The translations under genes and the position numbers were made by a program. This document shows, one piece after another, positions 1 to 11,396 of a stretch of DNA of 64,000 nucleotides. The notes beneath the pieces are model-generated. The model made no database searches, was not told the DNA's origin, and saw only the letters and a program-made list of their open reading frames with translations. Where the stretch lies: NCBI RefSeq assembly GCF_007655135.1, contig NC_045132.1, positions 7,564,001-7,628,000 on the forward strand, written 5' to 3'. How positions within the stretch are numbered: the stretch's first letter is position 1; each line of letters begins with the position of its first letter. Source of the stretch: Punica granatum (Eukaryota; Streptophyta; Magnoliopsida; Myrtales; Lythraceae).

Positions 1-283
1 CACAGCTACATTCGAACAGTAAACATATATTTTTCTCATGAAAGATGGTAATTATGATTATTAAATCGTGTCAGGGAAGTAATTAGCTAACACATTGCCT
101 TGTAAACCGGCCCACAAGTTCAACATATGATAGAGAGGTGCATGTGCTTTTGGACGACCATGAAGGACTACATCTCAGCTCTAGCCAAACATGATAGCAT
201 CCAACCCATCGTCATCTTGATAGGTTTCTCTCTTACGTACTAATCACTTCTCGATCATTATTATTACGAATATTCTAGATGGC

Positions 284-460
284 ATGATTGTATCATAGGA
301 ATCTTGTATATTTGATAGTCGACATATTTGATAATTCTAGATATTAGCCCTAGAATAACATATCAGATTATTTGTTTCCTTTTCATGTATGGTTGCATAG
401 CCTATTTACTTCGATTGATGGTTCATAATACAGTTGAGTTGGATTGTTTCAAACTTCACA
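284..460 (+). repeat. Probable copia 5' LTR remnant
   Basis: The stretch ends in TTCACA immediately before the primer-binding site, consistent with the CA end of an LTR. It is AT-rich and has no coding potential. The start is a guess at a TG dinucleotide. No partner LTR exists in the window to confirm the boundaries. Confidence 0.45.
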
Positions 461-472
461 TGGTATCAGAGC
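461..472 (+). other. Copia primer-binding site (tRNA-Met type)
   Basis: The sequence TGGTATCAGAGC is the standard plant copia primer-binding site, complementary to the 3' end of initiator tRNA-Met. It sits directly after a TTCACA LTR end and upstream of gag. Confidence 0.9.
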
Positions 473-513
473 GCCTACACTCTTGGACCGATTGCTAGTT
501 TTCTAATTATAAG

Positions 514-1430
514 ATGTCGGATGTTAGTGATAATGAGAAAAACAAGGGCATCGAGCGCTGAAGAACAAGGCTGGGTATAACTTGGGTAAGAGCGTTGAAG
601 TCCTACCGGAGTATCGACTCACCTCATCAAACAACACGAGAGTATAAGTAATCGCATGTACTCTCAATGGCGACAATTATTTGACATGGTCTCGCGCCAT
701 GTTGATTGTGCTAAGGGCAAGAAACAAATTGTCTTTTACCAACGGTACTCTTGTGAAGCTAGAAGAAGACAATCCTTTAAGGCAGAGATGGGAGATGTAC
801 AATTCCACGGCTATAGCATGGATGTTCAATACCATGGAAGAAAGTCCATAGGCCACGGTTGCTTACGCGGTGGATGCGAAGACTCTGTGGGATGATCTCA
901 AGGAATGGTATTTCGAGGGGAATCAAGCTCGAATTTTCCAGATCAAATCAAATATATAGGGATGAGTGTCCGAGAATAATATGGAAAACTAAAGCAGCTT
1001 TAGGACGAGCTCGAGTTCTACATCAAGCATCCAAGTTGCAGTTGTGGTGCTAGTAGCCGGATTTTGGCGCAACAGGAGACAAAGAAATCGTTTCAATTCC
1101 TCATGATATTGACCTCTGAGTTCAGCAAAATCCAATCCGTAATCCTTAACATCGAGCCAATGCCGAGCTTGAATAAATTCATCAAATGGTCTTGCACAAG
1201 GAACAACAATATTGCAGTTGTGTTCATCGTCAAAAGCGAAGGAATATCTGGAAGCAACAATGTCGCAGTTGGATAGATGAGTCAACAGCCATATAACTCG
1301 AATGGAAGGCCCGTATGTCAGCATTGCGGGAAGATGAGCCATTGAAAGTTGACTTGTTGGGCATTGCATTGTTACTCGGCGTGGCATTCGAAGTCAAAGT
1401 CAGCGTTTGGGAAAGGAACCAAACAGGGGT
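514..1430 (+). pseudogene. Copia gag remnant with CCHC zinc knuckle
   Basis: A gag start near 514 is followed by a frame reading GDNYLTWSRAM at about 670-700 and AVDAKTLWDDLKEW at about 855-905, typical of copia gag (UBN2/Retrotran_gag families). A CCHC knuckle (C-X2-C-X4-H-X4-C) is visible at 1316-1357, with cysteines at 1316, 1325 and 1355 and histidine at 1340. An in-frame TGA at 1343 lies inside the knuckle. Several other stops and frame changes precede it. The gene cannot make a full gag. Confidence 0.8.
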
Positions 1431-1599
1431 AGTGAAGGTAAGCAGCGAACAGAGTAGTAGGCAATGAGGAAAAGCCCAAACTCAACGACCCCCAAATCAT
1501 GTGAATGTTGTCCAAACAGCAAGTGGGTCGTGGTTTGAACATCTCGAGGCCCTTCTTGATGAGCAATTTCAAAAACTGTTGTTCATGCTTGCATAGGAC

Positions 1600-2700
1600 A
1601 TGACAGACTCGAATCGACTAGCTGATAATACATATGACTTTGTGAATTTGCAGAGCAAATGGATATTAGACATTGGAACTTCGAGGCACATGACGGCGTG
1701 TCTTGAAAATCTTGTTGAATCATGTCCGATTAAGGAAGGAGCACCGATATACATTCCCAATGGGGGCATTATGCAAGCCACATGAATGGGGAACGTGGTG
1801 ATTGAAGAACAAATTAAACTTATTGAAGAGCTTTATATGCCTACTTTCAATTGCAAATTGATTTCTATTACTCGACTATCAATGGAGATGAATTACTATA
1901 TGACCTTTTATTTGAATTTTTGTATATTCCAAAACTGCATCTCAAGGTAGACGCTTGGAGTGGGTGAACTTCCATCCACCTAGGGGGTACTACCTGAGGC
2001 GAGTGGCTAGTGTACAGCACACATGTCAAGTATTTATGGATGAGTCTGCGGACATCTGGTATCAGAAGCTTGGTCATCCATCTCAGGAAGTAAGGTTGTA
2101 TGATTTCAATTTGATTTTAGAAGATAGGAGGAATAAGGAATGTGATGTATGTCTTAGAGCTAAACAAACATGCTCACAGTTTCATTTAAGCATGAATAAA
2201 GCTAAGTACCCATTTCAGTTGATTCATGGTGATTTATGGGGATAGTACAAAGTCAAGGCTAATTTTTTCTTAACTATTGTTCATGATTTTAGTTGGAGAG
2301 TATGGTTATACCTGTTGTGAGAAAAGTTAGAAGCATGATGATTTCTCATCGACTTTTATGATTTAATCAAGAAACAATTTGATCGTACAATTAAAATCAT
2401 GCAAAGTGATAACGAAACAGAATTCTTGGCAAAGGAATTATAGGATTTTTTTTCTCGGCGTGTGATATTGTACGTCAGACATATTGTACGAATACACCGT
2501 GGTAGAATGGTCAAGTCGAAAGGAAGCGTCGGCATATACTTAATGTAGCTCACGCACTCATGTTTCAAGCCTCATTGCCGACAAGGTTTTGGAAAGAGTG
2601 TGTCTCGACTGCTGTTCACTTGATAAATATCACTTCGACAACTTTGCTCGACAACAAAAGCCCTCACGAGGTACTCTTCGGTAAGGCACCCAATTATTCG
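1600..2700 (+). pseudogene. Copia protease and integrase remnant
   Basis: The protease signature reads WILDIGTSRHMT (1660-1695). The family motif is D-S/T-G-A, so the serine or threonine after the catalytic aspartate has become isoleucine (1672). GAG-pre-integrase and the integrase zinc region follow at about 2060-2245, with LGHPS, CDVCLRAK and IHGDLWG, then a TAG stop at 2243-2245. A second catalytic-type aspartate lies in QSDNETEF at about 2402-2424. Further stops and shifts continue to about 2700. Confidence 0.8.
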
Positions 2701-3428
2701 AATTTATGAGTTTTTGGGTCGCTATGTTATTTACACACTCATACCAATGACAAATTTCAACCAAAGTCCAAAAAGTGCATTTTTATTGGATACTCTCTTA
2801 GGATAAAGGTTTGGCGACTCTATGACTTGAAGACTCGACAAATGTTTGTGTCGAGAGATGTTCGTTTTTGTGAAACTATTTTTCCATTTGCCACAGAGAA
2901 TGGAGAGCAGACTCAAATAAGAAAGGGCAGCTCGTTGTTCATCAATAGGAGTCAACCCTTTATTTCAATTCAGACCGTGGGCAGACTAGATCCGCTAGAG
3001 CTGCGAAGTTAAGCTCTTCCTAGAAACGGTCCAACTCGGTCCAACTAGGGCCGCGAAGCCTAGATACTGCTAGCGGCGGTCCAGCTTGGCCACATCAGAT
3101 TGGGGGAGTGAATCCAATCTAGAGAAGTAGATCAAACATTTGAAATCTGGACTTGAAAGAGGCCTGATGGTGTTGCTAGTTCTAATTCGGACCAGTCAAC
3201 CCAGTCCATGCCCAGAACTAATAAATTAATGAGTAGAAGTCCAAAATTGAGGGGGAGCAAAGAGGTATCAGTAGGGAGGGGGAGCTCGTCCAAGTCGACC
3301 GGATTATTTGAAGGTTCTAAAGCGGAGTGTGAGCAATCTAATACTGATGACAATGGAACAAATAATATCACACCAAAACAACCAGAAGTGACTTTGTGAC
3401 GATCTGAGCTGGTTACACCCCCTCTCAC

Positions 3429-4340
3429 TTGCCTATCTCCTCGGACTCCTCAGGTATATTCGATCCTATTGAGAGATTTCTTGATTATTCTGGTATCTTT
3501 GATCGTCATAAAGATTTTTTAACTGCAATTAACTCTAACAGAAAGCCCACATTTTATCAGGAAGTCGTTCAAGATTCGAGATGGAGAGACGCAATGGCGG
3601 AAGAAATCCGTGCTCTCGAGTCCAATAAAACATGGACACTTGAGCAACTTCCTCTCGGCAAACACCTGATCGAATGTAAATGGGTGCATAAGGTGAAACG
3701 CCGAGCAAATGGGAAAGTTGAACGCTACAAAGCCTGACTCGTTACGAAGGGCTTTACTCAAGCGGCGGGGATTGACTACCACGAGACTTTTCCGCCAGTC
3801 ACCAAGCTGGTGACTGTCAGATGTCTATTGACAATTGCAATGGCAAAGGGGCGACAAATCCATTAGATGGATATGAATAACGCGTTTCTGCACGGTGATC
3901 TAGATGAGGAAGTGTACATGCAATTACCTCCGTGTTTCTCTACTTCGCTGAAGGGCACTGTGTGTTGGCTATGAAAGTCCTTTTACGACCTTCGTCAAGC
4001 ATCAAGGAATTGGTTTTCAAAGTTCGTCGATGCATTTCGGCAGTATGGGTTTATTCAGTCTGGTGCTGACCATTCACTTTTCTCTTACTCGAGGCGATAT
4101 CTTTATCGGAGTGTTGGTTTATGTTGATGACTTGATTATAGTTGGCGACAATCCTAGTCATCCCGCCTCCTTTAAGGGATATCTGGACAGGTGCTTTCGC
4201 ATAAAGGACTTAGGGTCCTTGAATTATTTCCTTGGGATTGAAGTCACCTACTGGATTGCGGTTTCTTTCTCAGTCAGCGTAAGTATGCTCTTGACATATT
4301 GACTGAGTGTGGCCTGTTGCATCACGACCATCATCATTCC
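3429..4340 (+). pseudogene. Copia reverse transcriptase remnant
   Basis: The reading starts with WRDAMAEEIRALESNKTW and CKWVHKVKRRANGKVERYKA (to 3735). A stop then interrupts the frame where the family has a conserved arginine. The region around [17 protein letters not shown] follows at about 3870-3925. The catalytic YVDD box is intact at 4120-4131, in a different frame from the N-terminal part. The sequence fades after about 4320, before RNase H. Confidence 0.85.
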
Positions 4341-5850
4341 CCATGGAACAACATCATCAGCTATCTACGAGTTACAAATTAGGGAATGGTTTTACCACAA
4401 CAACATGATTTTCTAAATTCAATTATCATCAAGTAAGACTTCCATGATTGGTTCCTCCTTCCCTATTCTTTTTTTTTTGTTGTCGATTGTCTGTTAGATC
4501 CATGCTCTGCTTTCGTAGTAAAAGAAAGTGGATGAGGATCAACACATCGTCTAGTCATGCATGCTAGTGCTAGACATGCTTCAAACTGATTCCGTCGTCT
4601 TTTTTTCATTTAGCTCCACAAATTCACGGATTATCCACATTGCAGTCGGACTATTGATCATCTAGGCATTGCACGTGAGGTGAAGTCTGTAAATTGATAT
4701 CATTCATTTAGCCTTTTCCATCTTTTATTTATTATTTTATTTTATTTAATAAATAATACTCTACTCGAGCTGTCATGCATGCTTTTTTGGGTAAAGTTGG
4801 GCAGGTATGCATGCTTCAAATTCGAACTAATAAGCTATAAACATATGCTTCAAACTAAGCTAAACATGCTTTCTTTATAGACCAGCAGCCCGTGAAAAGG
4901 ATAGATGGGCCCAGGCCCGAGGCCCCGGAAATAATGCCAAGCGGCCGGCTCGGCCCAAAACCGCCTAGTCTTTAAGCTAAAGCCTTCTAAAAACGGAACT
5001 ACCGATAAGGAGTCTTAACTGCAAATATTATAATCTGACTCACAATAAGCAATAATTGTGATCAATATAGATTTGCAAATTCTATATGGAATCAATCGGG
5101 TATTATGGACGAAAAAAATTTTGAAAGACAATCCTCATTAGTCATAGCGAGCTACAAGCCATGTCTCTGATTATCGATTGTGTAACGCATTTGATTCTGA
5201 CCGTGCATTAATTAATATGAGGTCGGTCAATCGCAAGTTATTGGTTTGTATTGTGATCTTAATTAATCATTCTGAATGCTAATCACGGACTACCATTATG
5301 TATCGAGTACATTTTAGACAATTATATGGTAATTTTTAGTCGAAAAGAAATGACGGACAATATACGTACATCTTACCAACTTATACATGCAGAAATTCAG
5401 CAAAAAAAAACTTATCTAAGAGGGATGAGATTGCAAGCCATTTAAGAGCAATTTGAGCTTGCCAAATATAAAGAAGAGATTACTCTATAGTACTGGATTA
5501 CTGATTTAGTATAGACGGTAAAATTATGTATAAATAGCCGTTTGCAGATAAACGATACTCGTGTATATCACGTCTATTTTTCATTGATTTTTTGGGCCAT
5601 TGTGCACCAGGAGAGCTCCTATGATAATTTCTTCTTCTGTTTTTCTTTTTTCCTGAATAACTCTTATGATATTACATTTACGCGTACACATGAATCTTCA
5701 TAATATGTATGCTTAATTACATGAATATATATTATATATATCCCACCTAAAAAGTACATGTAGATATGTGCGTATGCTTTGATGTAATTAAGCAAATAAG
5801 AGGACTAATTAATCGGTAAGATGTTTCTTGTGTACACACAAACTGTTTGC
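4341..5850. other. Intergenic, no gene recognised
   Basis: AT-rich spacer after the truncated copia element. It has a short GC-rich patch at about 4880-4980 and scattered poly-T. I saw no reading frame with recognisable protein similarity and no clear inverted repeat. Confidence 0.5.
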
Positions 5851-5853
5851 CGA

Positions 5854-6066
5854 TCAATTCTTTTGCAGTACCTTGTACAAAGCGGGCTCGGAGCCATTGC
5901 AATAATCGAATTTGTACACGACAGGGTAATTACTTGATGAAGATGGATTCATGTAGGAGGAGAGCCTAATGGACATGGCGGAGGCAATTGATGGGAGGCC
6001 GGGACGACATGTCCTCTGACAGTCAGTGATGCCGGATCTTGAGTGTAGTCTATCTCCGAAAGTCAA
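5854..6066 (-). other. Unassigned possible exon (minus strand)
   Basis: A 70-residue frame (containing GITDCQRTC and YPVVYKFDYCNGSEP) has a composition less AT-driven than its surroundings. It is preceded in the same frame by another open stretch (6070-6303), separated by one TAA at 6070-6072. The far end of that stretch is only translated TA repeat. A splice acceptor-like CTGTCAG lies just before the AGGACATG part. I do not recognise the family. It may be a terminal exon, a gene relic, or chance. Confidence 0.2.
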
Positions 6067-6303
6067 GTATTATATTTCGCAGTTGCTTCGAAGACTAGCT
6101 AGCCATGGGTAGAAGTCTTCCCAGAAAAAGAAGACATGGCCAAGGGTTGGGATAGCGTACCTGGGCAAAAGGATACATATAAAGCAAATTGGACAAGGGT
6201 GGTCGCAGCTTGCCAGCTGACATCCTTGGCTAGCTAAGTATGTTTTGGCTATACATACATATATATCTATATATATATATACATATATATACGCATGAGC
6301 CAT

Positions 6304-7560
6304 AATATTCTAAGAGATCTTATCCTTATGTTGACATTCGTTTATCCAAAAAAAAAAGAAAAAAGAACATCAATATTCGGGGAAGTACATCGATATCTTA
6401 CTTATAAGAATGTCTTGTGTTTTGGCCAGAAAGAAAAAGATAGATATTTTGTATAGGGATGGTCACGTTAACCTTGTCCCCCTTAAATAGAGATGTTATA
6501 TGTCGGTGCTTTGTCAATAGTCGTCATGTGGTTTACCTTTTCTGATAGCTAATGTTATTTGGCACATTTGTAGACATTGTGATATTGAGTTCACTTGACA
6601 TTTATAAAATACTAAATACCGTCGTGCACATTATACATAATATATATACAAATATTATGTAGATTCAACATTTTACTATCTTGAGATGTTACGAGGGTCA
6701 CCATATCTCGTCTTTGGACTATTTAGTTATTTCTTTTATGTGGGCTAAGGCCCTTAATTTACCCAAAAGATACGATATTCATTAAATATATTATCTAGTA
6801 TTTTTCAAGAAATTGTTTAATTTGTTGAGTATATTTGAAATAAATGTACTATCAACCATTGTTCATGAATTGAGGAATTTTTTATTTCGAAAGAAATTCA
6901 TTTGGACCTTTTGATATTGTGATTAATTATCATAATTTCATTAAGATTAAAATTAAGATACTAAAAAATAAAGCTCGAGAATATGGAAATGTGACTTCTA
7001 TGTTGTGCACTGTTTTTCTTATCATAAATAATTTATTGTAATTGCTTGATTGATTGTTATTTCTTTAAAATACTTTGAGAAAATTTTGAACATTTATTCG
7101 CAAATCAAGAAAACCTTTTTTTTAAAGAAAACTTTTGAAGTTTATTTGAGATAGTGTATACCGTTTAAGTGCTAATATATATAAACTGACGATTATCAAA
7201 TTATCATTATAATATGTTTTTATTAATATTAAAAAAACATAAATTACATTAATAAATTGATTACGTGAAAATCTTTTCAAGGAGGGACTAGAGGTTCACA
7301 TGAAAAGTTATCATGGTGTTTTCTCGTTCCGTTGTTCATACATTATGTATTATTATGTTTTTGATCTCTATTATTATTATTATTATTATTATTATTGTTT
7401 GAGAGTTCGGAAAGAGATTAAAATATTATTATTATTATTATTGTTGTTGTTGTTAACATGTGGACCAAAAGTTAGACTCTTTCGTTTGCCGATCATTCAT
7501 ATTTTAATAATTAAAAGCACAAAATTTAAAATATGAAATAATAAATCATAGAAGATCGGG
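6304..7560. repeat. AT-rich spacer with (TTA)n microsatellite
   Basis: No gene is visible. TTA/ATT trinucleotide runs lie at about 7366-7396 and 7425-7443, the second passing into TTG repeats. The 78-residue frame across them is translated repeat. Confidence 0.6.
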
Positions 7561-8657
7561 GCTGTAAATATTTGTTAACCATAAAGGAATAACAATCCAA
7601 GCAATGAAATATGTCAGCACACAATTTCGATCCATCGGCTCCAAGGGGGTAAAATCGTCATTTTTCCAATTTATTACCTTTTCTTAAAAAAATAAAATAA
7701 ATAAATAATAAATAAATAAATAAATAAATAATATTTTAAAAAAAAATTAATCTTCGGGCAGGCCGAGCAAGGCCGAGCAGCGCTGACCGGCTGCCCGTGA
7801 TCCCGTCAGCCCTAATATTAAAAAAAAAAAAAAAGAGGTTCGGACAGGCCGGGCAGCCCTCACCGACTGCCCGCGATCCCCACCGGCCCGGAACCCCCAA
7901 ATCACAATTTTCCGTGATTTTCTCCAAATTGGCTGAAATCTTAACGGAAAATGGGAAGAAATTGCAATTAAATGGACAGAAAAGCAATTCGGATTAAAAG
8001 GAACAGAACCCAACAAGAAAAAACGGAAAATTTATTCTCGTTTCGGGGAATTTTGAAATCGGAGAATTCGGAACTTTCGCCGGAAAACCGCAAGTTTTCC
8101 CCCCGATCCGGACGGTTTTAACTCCGGGGAAACCCAGATCGACCACGGCGAAGCGTCGGCGGTGTCCAGAACCGTCACCGGCGTCCATTTCGGCCCTCAC
8201 CGCGGCGTTCAGGGGCGAGAACCGCCGCCCGCAGCCTCATCACCGTCGTTCCCGGCTATCCCGACCGCCCGCCGGTTAACGAGCCTCGGCCCATTTCTCC
8301 TTCTTCGCAGGTTCGGCCCATTCAGGCCCAACACGCTCCAGTCCGGCCCAGCTTCTCTTCCGGGCGGTTTTCCCCTTCGGGCGGGCAGTCCGATCCGATC
8401 CGATCCGACCCGATTCGTCCGGCGATTTTTTTTTATTTTATTTTTACAGAATCACCTCTCAACTTTCCAAATAGGTAAATTCTCGACTTAGTGGCATGAT
8501 TAGGGCTCCTTTCCTGAATATTATTGCTTGCTTGATGGATATAATGTGAAATGAGTGTTCTTGGGTCGCGTGAGTGATCGAATTTGTCCCGAACTCGATT
8601 TTACAAACTTTCTATTTTGTCACATTTCAGTCCAGAGGACGCATTTTATTTTTTTAA

Positions 8658-8964
8658 GATCTACCCCGGATTTCAAAATTATTTTCAATCAAGTCCCGGT
8701 CATTTTACTATTTGCCAATCAATCCTTGGATTTTCCAGAATTTTTCTAAACATCCCAAAGAACTTTTCAAATTGTTTCAGTTTAGTCCCGGGACCATTTT
8801 TCACCCTTTTTCAGATCTACCCCGAATTTCAAAAAAAAATTTCAATCAAGTCCTAGTCACTTTACTATTTTTCAATCAGTCTTGGAATTCCCAGAATTTT
8901 TCAAGAATCACAAGGAATTTTCCAAGTTGTTTCGGTTTAGTCCTAGGGCCATTTTTTGTTTTCA
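8658..8964 (+). repeat. Two tandem copies of a roughly 154-bp unit
   Basis: Both copies begin GATCTACCCCG and run through TTTCAATCAAGTCC, TTTACTATTT and CAGAATTTTTC to TTTAGTCC. Copy 1 starts at about 8658 and copy 2 at about 8812. More diverged 'AATCAGTCCCC' phrases continue to about 9170. Confidence 0.7.
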
Positions 8965-10551
8965 AATTAGTCCAGATTTTCAAATTCATTTCAAATAAGT
9001 CCTAGGGTATTTTCAGTAATTTTTACACAGTCCCCAATTTTTTAAAAAAATTTCAAATCAATCCCCAATTTTTTTAGAATTTTCAAATCGGTCCCCAAAA
9101 CTTCATCCGAATTTTCAAATCAGTCCCTGCTCTTTTAAAATCGTTCAATTCAGTCTCCTGGACATTTTCTAAAAATATCCGACCCTTTCCTACTTGGATC
9201 ACCCACCGACAATGTATGTGCCCCATTTAAATACTTTATTTTTGTAATTATGTATATACAACGTGATAATGTCGGAAATTAGAGTTTATCGAGCGGTCAA
9301 CTAATGGCTATCTCGACGACTTGAAATCCGTAGACTAAAGCATTCGGTAAATTTCTAATTAACCTAAAATTCTACATACGGGATAATCGGGACGTTAGAT
9401 TTGGCTAAATTAAATCACTTGACTCTTTTAAATGAATTGTACGAACCGATTAATAATCTGTAATCGCGTCGACAGTTTAAGAACTGTTAGTCACTCCTTT
9501 TTTAAATTCACAATTTCAAAAACATTGATATACGTGCTACGTAATCTTGATTTTTCATACACACACATATTTTTCAATTCAAGGGGATAACTATTGGTTC
9601 TTGTCATGTCGTCACTCTAGTATAGGTTTGTATTTAGAACGGGTTAAGACATGGAAAAACAGATTAGCCTCAAACTCGGCTTAAATCAAACATGGGCAAT
9701 AGTCAAATAGAGGGTTATGTTTTTTGGGTTTTAGGTGAAAATACTCTTAATCTGTAAAAGCCATATTGTCACGATACAGAATAATCTAAAAACAACCCAC
9801 ACATTCGAGACTTGACTATGGACATCACGTCTGTCGGGTCCGTTAAAATAATGCCGAATGCTACATGCTCTATCTATCACTCCTTTTGTTTGTTTTAAGG
9901 TAGGATTTGTATGCCAAGATACTTCGGTTAATAATCAGTTAATTCACGTAAATTCGGCGATAACAAAACCCCGTTATTTGTTTATTTGAGCTTGCTTGTT
10001 ACATTTTTACAATTATTTGTTATGCGGATCGAGTCCGATCCTTTAGGACACGATTCACACAGAGTCCAACGCCCCTAACCGTCGATCACGGGGTCTAATG
10101 CCCCCATACACCGAGTGCGCATTTAATTTAATTTTCGGTCTTTTTCAAAACCATACGGTGAGCATAAGTGAAATAATGGCCGAATGCGAACCGATCGGGA
10201 TTCAGTCATTGTAATTTTTCTTTTATTTGAGATAAGGTTTATTATTATACATATATTCATGTAAAAATCCCGATCGGAGAGTGGACGGTCAGAGCGTTTC
10301 TTCGAATTTACGGTGTTAAAACGCATAAGATGAGCGGAACTTAATTAAGCGGTAATTAAATTAAAATGGCAAGCCTAGACAAGCTAGAGTACCAAAAGGG
10401 CGTGTGGGCTATAGGCCCACACGTAATAGAACCCCCAAATTCGAAATTTTTGGTTCCGTACAGACCATTGCCTTAGCATTTTAGGTGTATCTCGTACCCC
10501 TAGACCCGGGTAACTTGGCGGCCCTCGACTTTCGGGTCGTAAAATAGCAAG

Positions 10552-10561
10552 TGGCGACTCC
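10552..10561 (+). other. Gypsy-type primer-binding-site-like decamer
   Basis: TGGCGACTCC follows a possible LTR end (GCA at 10547-10549) with a 2-bp gap. The match to tRNA-Arg-primed plant gypsy elements is from memory and short. Confidence 0.4.
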
Positions 10562-10711
10562 TTCTCACGTGCATCCGTCGCGCGTCCCCGGGAAGGTGGA
10601 CACTCCCAAGCGGCGTTGCATTTAGGCGCACGCATACGTGTCCCGACGAGACGAAATTCGAGTGCGCACAAAATATGTAATCTACATCTGACGGTGCTGT
10701 TCAGTACACCA

Positions 10712-11358
10712 CTATATGCCAATATCAATATTTGCTTGAAATGGGAGGATAACATCCAGCTCCACCTTTGATGGTACCATTTGCGTAAGCTCGGACGGTA
10801 GTGTTTGGTTGAACTCGAGGAGACGCTTTTTCCACTCCGTTACTCTGTTTATATGAAGATGGCAGGGCAATCCCTCATCGACTAATGGGTTACGACAATC
10901 GACGGTAAGCTTTTCAAGTGATACAACAACCCTGATCAGATATTCTGCAAGCCCATAATCGATCTTGCGCCCAGTAAACCGTACAAACTCAATCACCCGT
11001 AGATTTTGATGATGCAAATGAGCAGACTCCTCGCTTATGATTGACCATTTCCCGAACTGGCGATACACCTTTCAAGAAAAAGAAGAACGCGTATTTTATC
11101 ATCTTTAATTTAACTAACCGTTTCACTAGCGCATTACGTGAGAATGTCAATCATAACAGAATTTTTTAAAAAAATTATAAGAATATTATTCAAATGGGAT
11201 CCTGAACATATCAATTAATTTATAATTATAGAATTAACTCTTTAATAATTTTCAACTTAAACATAAATAAAAGAATGTTAAATTATTCATAGTGAATAAG
11301 CTCTGTTAATATTTTATTAGTATATATATAAGAACGAAACTTTATTCACTTAAAAGGC

Positions 11359-11396
<38 letters not shown>

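Larger units (their letters stand above)
284..4340 (+). mobile_element. Decayed, 3'-truncated Ty1/copia retrotransposon
   Basis: The order is a likely LTR tail, a primer-binding site, gag, a CCHC knuckle, protease, GAG-pre-integrase, integrase and reverse transcriptase. Protease-integrase-RT is the copia order. Every domain is broken by stops or frameshifts. Sequence similarity stops shortly after the RT region, around an RKYALDILTECG-like stretch near 4280-4320. RNase H and a 3' LTR are absent, so the element is truncated and cannot be dated by LTR comparison. The left edge is uncertain: I place it at a TG near 284, but the LTR could start further left. Confidence 0.85.
7600..10670 (+). mobile_element. 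Putative long LTR and edge of a Ty3/gypsy-like element
   Basis: The region starts with a GC-rich block (7745-8410), continues with a run of TCAATCAGTCCC-like phrases (8620-9170), and ends in low-copy-looking sequence to 10549. After a CA at 10548-10549 comes AG and then TGGCGACTCC (10552-10561). I recall that decamer as the start of tRNA-Arg-type primer-binding sites in plant Ty3/gypsy (Tat/Ogre-like) elements. About 100 bp of possible internal sequence follows. No coding domain and no second LTR are present. The left edge (7560-7660) is uncertain. Confidence 0.4.
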
